Shown here in pieces: positions 25,601-34,600 of a stretch of DNA of 36,917 nucleotides. The translations under genes were made by a program, and so were the position numbers. Under the pieces are notes generated by a model, which made no database searches, had not been told where the DNA came from, and saw nothing but the letters and a program-made list of their open reading frames with translations. Source of the DNA: Branchiostoma floridae (lineage: Eukaryota > Chordata > Leptocardii > Amphioxiformes > Branchiostomatidae); NCBI RefSeq assembly GCF_000003815.2, contig NC_049988.1, positions 21,252,246-21,289,162 of the forward strand. The letters are read 5' to 3'. Position 1 is the stretch's first letter. Each line of letters opens with the position of its first letter.

Positions 25601-28600
25601 NNNNNNNNNNNNNNNNNNNNNNNNNNNNNNNNNNNNNNNNNNNNNNNNNNNNNNNNNNNNNNNNNNNNNNNNNNNNNNNNNNNNNNNNNNNNNNNNNNNN
25701 NNNNNNNNNNNNNNNNNNNNNNNNNNNNNNNNNNNACTCTGCCATATGTTCGTAGGCATCAGGGTCATGCCTCCTCGTAATTTAGAGCTCGCTGACAACT
25801 CGGCCGAGCTAAATTCTTGATTTGTAAAGGGGGCTTTATGAAGGGTTGATCTCGGTATTGCGATGTATCAAAACTGTGGAGTTTAAACGATAACGTGCTT
25901 AGATGTACCATTTAAAGCTTGTTGTCTGCTGTTGACATTGCTTAACAGTAGAAATGTGTGTTTTTATACATCATATAAAAATGGGCGTATTTTGCGTTGA
26001 TGTATTTGTGTGCTTTTCTGTGTGTGTGTGTGTGTGCATGTGTGCATGCACGTGTGTGTGTAGAATTATGTGTGTGCAGTACATGTATGTATAAGAAAGT
26101 GCACATGTTAAGTGGGTTGTTTTCCCAAGGACCAGAGCGGGCAGGCCAACTTTGCCAACATCTGCACAGCGCTGGAGCTCCTGACGTACTTGCTGGGGAC
26201 CCTCTCACCCCAGAACATCCTGGCAACCTTTAAACCACTGCAGCGGGGCATCGCAGCCTGTATGACATGTGGCAACCAGAAGGTAGAGTTTTCCACTTAG
26301 TTAAAGTTGTCATAGTTGCATACAGAACATCGCGGCCTGTATGACATGTGGCAACCAGAAGGTAGAGTTTTCCTGTTAGTTACAGTTGTCATAGTTACGT
26401 ACAGAACATCGCGGCCTGCATGACATGTGGCAACCAGAAGGTAGAGTTTCCCTGTTAGTTACAGTTGTCATAGTTACATACAGAACATCGCGGCCTGTAT
26501 GACATGTGGCAACCAGAAGGTTCAAAGTCTATCAGTTATTATAAATGTAGTTATATTATACATGTCATGCCTTGGTTCAATATGGGTGTTCCGGACCTGT
26601 CTGTATCATGTGGGCTTCCATTGAATATTCAACCATGTTCTGCCTGTGGCGGCATCAAAAATTTGAATACCAGATTCGGACATTTAAATTTGTGTCTTAC
26701 AGTCTTTTGTTTGCTTGTTTGAGGTCAACCATGGTCATCAAATATTTCAACTTCTGGCTTATTTCTCATTGAAAGGTGTGTTGTGGCCCAGAGGAGGATT
26801 GAGTAAGTGAGTGAATGTTACTCAGATGTAGAGTAACTTGTTTCAAAGTACTTGTCTTGTCTATTTCCCCCAGGTGGTGAGATTTGTTCAGCAGCTTCTG
26901 GCCAAACTCATGAGCATCTTCCCTACTGAACCAAGTGAGTAGAATCATTTTCATGCTCTTCTTTGATATATAGCAAAGTAAGGAGAATTCCAGATTTATA
27001 CATTTCAAAAGAAAAAGCTGATCTTTTTTCTTTTCAACTGTTCTGACTGCTTATAATGACCAAACCGAACGGACACGGACTGTGAACCCTGAGCTTTCGT
27101 TCTTCTTTATATTTTTGTACCATTTAATGCAGTGATACATGTTGATAGATTTTTAGGACTTGATGTGATCTGTATCTGTCATATTTTATCTGACCCTTAC
27201 CTTCCTCATGACCTCAATGAAAAGCGGCCTGCAGGCCAATTTGAGCTTTTCATGAATAAATATTTGGTTCAAACAAACAAACTTTTGCAGACCAAAGTTC
27301 ATTAATGTCTTCTTTAGGCCACACCAATTTAATTTCTTGGTTCACGGATTCGCTCGCTCCTATTTTTTGGAAAAAAAAAAAAAATTACCACTCAGCAAAT
27401 TTTCACCATTAATGAAACCATTCACCAGCTTTCTGGTGTAGCAAATTGGCCTTTATATTATAAGCTCCTTAAAGTGTGGGTACAGGTGCTGTTACTGTAT
27501 AATAATAGTGGTTTTGTACTTTTTTCAAGCTGAAAACGTTTTTTCTTTATGTTTTGTATTAGCCGTTAGCTTTACCCCAACCATTTTACAATTTTTATTT
27601 TTATTTTTATTTCGCCCTCTCGCTCCATATTTTTTATGAAAAAATCCGTGAACCAAGAAATTAAATTGGTGTGGCCTTAAAAAATTGTCTAAAGCCATGT
27701 CTGTGCCCCCCTCCCCCCCCCCCCCCCCCCAGGCACCTCCAGCGTAGCCTCCCAGTATGAGGAACTGGAGTGTTTGTATGCCGCTGTGGGGAAGGTCATC
27801 TACGAGGGGCTCACCAACTACGAGAAGTAAGGAGCATTTTCTTAAAGTTATGTTTGAAGATATTACCCAATGTTAGAAGTACAATCATGTTTGTAAGGAA
27901 TAATTTCTCTTTGACTTTGACTTTGACTTAATTTTTTTGTTCTGTTAGTAGTTTATCTGGTTTTTGTCCTACATATGTACTAAATGTGTCTTGTTTTCTT
28001 GTTTAGGGCAGCCAACGGTAGTCCCTCCAGCCTGTTTGGTACTCTGTGGATCCTGAAGTCTGCTTGTGTCAACAATGCCAGCTACATAGACAGGTAACCA
28101 CACATCTACATGTGACACAATGCCAGCTACATAGACAGGTAACCACACATCTACATGTGTCACAATGCCAGCTACATAGACAGGTACTGCATTTAAGTTT
28201 GCTTGGAGGTGTGTTATGTCAATGTGCAGTTGTACCAGTCCTGTTATATAGATACAGATACATGTGTGTTTGTTTGTTCAGGCTGATCTCAGGCTGATCT
28301 CTGTGATCTCTGTGATCAAAGCCTCTCTCTCTCTCAAAGTGTTCATGTTTGTTTGTTTGTTTGGGCTGATGTCGGTGTTCATGTTTGTTTGCTTGTTTGT
28401 TTGTTCAGACTTATCTCAGTGTTCATGCGGACGCTGCAGAAGATGGTGAGAGAACACCTGACACCTGCTGCGGCAGCAGGGGAGGGGACCACAAGTAAGT
28501 ATCGGCTTACGTTCACTCAGCAAGATAATGAAACATTACGTAAACATTGAAGTACATTTCAACTCCTTTCATCTTCTAGAATATTTAGAAGAATGTCATC

Positions 28601-31600
28601 AGGTTGTAGACTGAATGGATAGCAAGGTTGTTTACATCGATGAAGATTAACACTTCAAGGTTCATTATTCAGAACCAAGACGTAAAGTTTCCATATTGGT
28701 AAGCTGTGACACCTTAAGCTGTAGTGCAATGTGAACCAGTTAGAATTGCTCTGAGGAAGGTGACAGACTGTCACCAAAATGTCGACTGTGTCTTGGTTGT
28801 CGATAACCTTGTTTTCCATCAACACTTGTACATCAGTTTTTCTAGTTCCTTGTCTTTGGTCTGGAAGACTAGCAGACTACTGCAGCAGTATAGTCACATA
28901 CTAGATACTACGTCTGCTTAGATGTTGTGGATGTGTTCTGAATTTAGGGCTCAAACGTTTGAACCCTCTGTGTTCTGTTTATTCTCAGTGTCGAGTGACC
29001 TGATCATCCTGAGTCTGGACCTGATTAAGACCCGGGTGGCGGTGATGAGCGCGGAGATGAGGAAGAACTTCATCCAGGTGATCCTGACGCAGCTGATCGA
29101 GCGCTCGCCGGACGCCAAGATCCTCAAGGCCATCACTCGCATCATGGAGGAGTGGATCAAGATCAAGGTCAGCAACTTCCTGGCACGTTTGACCAATTGC
29201 TGACATGCCAATTGCTGACATTACGTATCTGCAAGATCCCATGTTTAATAGGTTTTACGTTGTGAAGTGATAAGTCATCAGTATTGATCCTGAAGAAGGC
29301 GACAGTTGTCGTTTTTATCTGTGTGCACCTTTGTGCTGGAAGAAAGTTTACCTTAAAGTTTGTACTATGACTTTTACCATCAGTCATGACTTAGGGTGGT
29401 TAACTTGACATGTATTCCGTGTACCTTTCAACTTCATTTGGGAGCTAAAGTGGTAGGTGCCAAGGCTAGGGTAAGATCAAGAGGTCACTGGTTTGAATCC
29501 CAGCATTCCTTGCTAGATATTGTCACTCGACCTACATGTGCAGCTCGGAAAATTGGTACCTGGCTTTTGGTTGGGGAGGTAAAATGCTGAGGCTGTGTTC
29601 TTCCCCCACCCCAGGGCCCCATGGCAGTGAACGCCACCCCCACCCTGAAGGAGAAGGCCCACCTTCTCACCAAGATGATGCACTTCACAGAGAAACGTTT
29701 CCCCGACGACAACGAGCTCAACGCACAGTTCCTGGAGCTGGTCAACTACATCTACAGGTCAGTTTGCTTATAGTCATTGAGTGTTGGAGTTAACCCTTAA
29801 CTCATAAAAAGTGTTTTCCAACACAAGGAATTGGACTTAACCAAATTTTTGGCTGATCGAATGCTGTCTTTGTCAAGGATTTGTCCATCCCATTCCTTGA
29901 CAAAGACAAGAGTCGATCAGTCTAAAGTCCAATTCCTTGTGTTGCAAATTGCAGTTTAACTCTATTCAGAATGACCAAGATAACACTGTTTCAAGTGTTT
30001 TATTTGTTTAAGTCTTCACTAACTTGGATACGAAAGACATCAGGGCCAAGTTTGTGTTCTCCTAATGTTTGTTTGTTTGTTTGTTTGTTTACAGAGATGA
30101 GTCGTTGCGAGGCAGCGAGCTGACCGTTAAGCTAGAACCAGCCTTCCTAGCTGGGCTTCGGTGTGTGCAGTCGCACATCAGGGCCAAGTTTGTGTTCTAA
30201 TGTTTGTTTGTTTGTTTGTTTGTTTGTTTACAGAGATGAGTCGTTACGAGGCAGCGAGCTGACCGTTAAGCTAGAACCAGCCTTCCTAGCTGGGCTGCGG
30301 TGTGTGCAGTCGCACATCAGGGCCAAGTTTGTGTTCTCCTAATGTTTGTTTGTTTGTTTGTTTGTTTGTTTACAGAGATGAGTCGTTACGAGGCAGCGAG
30401 CTGACCGTTAAGCTAGAACCAGCCTTCCTAGCTGGGCTGCGGTGTGTGCAGTCGCACATCAGGGCCAAGTTTGTGTTCTCTAATGTTTGTTTGTTTGTTT
30501 GTTTACAGAGATGAGTCGTTGCGAGGCAGCGAGCTGACCGTTAAGCTGGAGCCAGCCTTCCTAGCTGGGCTGCGGTGTGTGCAGTCGCACATCAGGGCCA
30601 AGTTTGTGGAGGTTTTCGACCAGAGCATCCGGCGCCGTCTGTATGACAGGCTACTTTACATCACCTGCTCACAGAACTGGGAATCCATGGGGACACACTT
30701 CTGGGTCAAACAGTGCACCGAGGTGAGTTGGGGACTGTTTCTTTGTTGTCAAAGTTCTCAAAGAGATCTACATGTAGTTCGAGAACAGGTTTATCCTAAC
30801 TACATGACATTATATGAATTAATATGCAAAAAGGGTTCTCCAACTAGATCTCCTTTGCATATCCATTCACAGCTGGGATATATAAACTCCAACAAGATTT
30901 CTCCTGTGTCACTGATGAAAGACACCGGATGGATGCCTGAGACGTCTGACTGTTTCCAAAATCATATCCTGTTGCTTGAGTAACTGCTTTTTGTCGTATC
31001 TTATTACCTGGATGTCTAACCTTCATCAACGGATCTTGACTATTCTCTGCTTCTTTTTCTAGTTGATGCTAGCGGTGTCAGACCGGTCCACCCCTGTGTC
31101 CAGTCACTCCCAGCTCTCCATGCTCCCGTCCATCACCCATGTGATAAACCTGGCGGACAGCCGGGACAAGATGGCCTTCGCCATGGCGATGAGGGTCAAG
31201 GAAGAGCCCATGGATGTGGAGGGGGAGAAGCAGGAGGAGGTCAGAACACTTTTTTTTTCTTTTCTTTTTCTTTTTTACTAATCTTTAAAGTTTATCATAA
31301 AAAAAGGCTTGTAAGTTACTCAGACCTTCAGATGTTCTGAATTGTACATTGAATATAGCTGTATATTGGAAATTTTTTAGTAGAAAAATTTAATGACCTG
31401 TCACTTTCTTTCTTATATGGTATGGAGCTAGAGCTCATGAACCATATATGATATGGTTTCATATGTCATGACCTATGACCTTCATCCTTATATGGCATTT
31501 TGCTGCTGACAGGACATGGAGATTGACATTGAGCTGACCTCAGTAAACCTTTACCCATATATGGTATGATTTCATATGTCATGACCTCTGACCTCCATCC

Positions 31601-34600
31601 TTCTATGGTATGTTGCTGACAGGACATGGAGATTGACATTGAGCTGACCTCTGACGAGGGGAAGTCCAAGGACTCGTCGGGTCGCGAGGAGGTCAGCAAG
31701 GGTGACCTTCGACACCAGCTGAGCGTGCTCACGAACCGCCACGGCAAGTTCCTCGAGTCTCTCAAGGAAGTCAAGGTAAGAGAGGACCAGCTTTTCCTGT
31801 TCTCTACAATATCTAAAATATTTAGGTAATAATGTTAACTGAGAAAGTTTTAGAGCAAATGTTGCATATGAAGCAACACATGTTGCCACAAATATTGCAT
31901 TTGAAGGTATAACCAAGACTTAGGAATATTTATATTCAATGGTGCATTTTTGTTACAAATTGTGTGGTTGTTTGTTAAGTTTACATGAAGATATGTAGCA
32001 TATACCAGCTATAGCATGTTGAGTAAAAAATTGACACATAAAGTTGCCGTTTCCGCAGACAATTTACAGCACACAGCTGTCCGCTGGCACCTAACCCAGC
32101 TGTGAAAGTGTCAAGGTTTTGTTACACGTGTAGTTACAAAAGTAGCAAACTAAAACTGACACATGTTGTTGCTATTCCAGACGATCTCGTTCCTGACAGC
32201 AGTGTCGCAGCTGTGCCACTGCAGCACACAGCTGTCCCACAGTACCTGGGTTGAGCTGTTCCCCCAGGCTGTGAAAATGTTTAATTTGTTACAAATGTAG
32301 CAAACTAAAACTGACAATGTTGTTGTTGTTCCCCAGACGATCTCGTTCCTGACAGCAGTGTCACAGCTGTGCCACTACAGCACGCAGCTGTCCCACAGCA
32401 CATGGGTCGAGCTGTTCCCCCGGCTCTGGAAGGTGCTCAGTGAGAGACAGCAACAGGCAAGTCCCTGCTTTTATCTAATACAAAGTGTAATTCTGTCTGT
32501 GTATTGTGTAGGGTTCCACAAGGATCATTCATGGGCCCTCTCTTGTTTGTGACCATTACAGATAATCATTCCAAAGCCTCACTATTCTTATCTTTGCTTT
32601 ATTCACAACGAAGAGGTGACTCAATGTCAAATGGCAAGTTGCCATTGCATCTTTTTTTAGCAAATTGATGTGCAGCAATCAGTTAATTCTGACTTCAATC
32701 ATTTTTCTTTTTTTTTCTGTCCACAGCATTTAACAGGATAGCTAGGTCCTTTCCTGTGCAGTCCGATCAGGTTCCCATGTGTTCCAGAAGGAATGCCAGC
32801 CTAGCACGGAGTCCCTCTGACTTGTTTGTTTGTTTGTTTGTTTACTACAGCACCTGTCCGGAGAGCTAGGCCCGTTCCTGTGCAGTGGGTCCCATGTGTT
32901 CCAGAAGGAATGTCAGCCCAGCACAGAGTCCCTCTTACTTGTTTGTTTGTTTGTTTGTTTACAGCACCTGTCGGGAGAGCTAGGCCCATTCCTATGCAGT
33001 GGTTCCCATGTGTTCCAGAAGGAATGCCAGCCTAGCGCAGAGTCCCTCTGACTTGTTTGTTTGTTTGTTTGTTTGTTTACAGCACCTGTCCGGAGAGCTA
33101 GGCCCGTTCCTGTGCAGTGGGTCCCATGTGTTCCAGAAGGAATGCCAGCCCAGCGTAGAGTCCCTCTGACTTGTTTGTTTGTTTGTTTGTTTACAGCACC
33201 TGTCCGGAGAGCTAGGTCCCTTCCTGTGCAGTGGCTCCCATGTGTTCCAGAAGGAATGCCAGCCCAGTATAGAGTCCCTCTGACTTGTTTGTTTGTTTGT
33301 TTGTTTACAGCACCTGTCCGGAGAGCTAGGCCCCTTCCTATGCAGTGGCTCCCATGTGTTCCAGAAGGAATGCCAGCCCAGCGCGATCCACACGTTTGTG
33401 GAGGGAATTTCGCGCTGTGTACCCCCCATCCCCATCAGACCATGTGTGCTCAAGGTACGCTGTAGTTCTGGACTTCATCTAAATAAAGAGAGAATCCAAA
33501 CACGGCTTATTTGATAGGCCATCTATTAAATTTTGATCTGTGCTTTTTAGATAGTCTTTAATGGTGCATTTTGTATTTGTCAGTTTTCAGACATGTGTAT
33601 TCTTTGTCATATTTTCATTCTTGTGTGTCAGGTACATGTAAGGTCCAGATGACATGTTGCTGTACCTCAAAGTGTGTAACTTTATTCATTGATTAAGGCG
33701 CTCATGTGTGTTTTCTGTTTTGTTTATTTGTTGTTGTTTGCTTGTTTACAGTACCTGGGTAAGACCCACAACTTGTGGCACCGCTCGACCCTGATGCTGG
33801 AGCAGAGCGCCTTTGAGAGCGGCTTCAGCACCCAGAGCAAAACCAAACAACCTAACGAGTACTACGAACAGGAGGGCATCACTCCTCCCAACCAGGTACA
33901 TGTTCGCACCTTACACATCCTACCCCTACCCCTAACCCTAACCCTTCAGCACCCAGAGCAAAACCCAGCAACCAAACGAGTACTACGAACAGGAGGGTAT
34001 CACTCCCCCAAACCAGGTACACATTCATACCTTACACATCCTACCCCTACCCCTAACCCTAACCCTGCAGCACCCAGACTCAGACCCGAACACCCTAATG
34101 AGAACTACAATGAGTACTACGAACAGGAGGGAATCACTCCCCCAAACCAGGTACATGGTCACACCTTACACATCCTACCCCTACCCCTAACCCTTCAGCA
34201 CCCAGAGCAAAACCAAGCAACCAAATGAGTACTACGAACAGGAGGGAATCACTCCCCCAAACCAGGTACATGGTCACACCTTACACATCCTACCCCTACC
34301 CCTAACCCTTCAGCACCCAGAGCAAAACCAAGCAACCTAACGAGTACTACGAACAGGAGGGCATCACCCCCCCAAACCAGGTACATGGTCACACCTTACA
34401 CACCCTACCCCTAACCCCAACCCTAACCCTTCAGCACCCAGAGCAAAACCAAACAACCTAATGAGTACTACGAACAGGAGGGCATCACTCCTCTTAACCA
34501 GGTTTGTTTGTTTAAACCTTAAAAGTTTGTTTATTCATGAAAAGCTCAAATTGGCCTGCAGGTCGGTTTTCATTAAGGTCATGAGGGAGGTAAAGGTCAG

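Noticed and set aside
25404-25820. ORFs spanning the N gap
   Set aside because: They consist mainly of undetermined residues.
28755-28775. gaaggtgacagactgtcacc hairpins near 6670, 28755 and 29285 as regulatory elements
   Set aside because: Short, diverged and scattered; more likely fragments of a transposon tail, but too short to classify.
30095-30500. Exon 37 copies as mutually exclusive alternative exons
   Set aside because: They lack donors and run into in-frame stops just after the copied segment.
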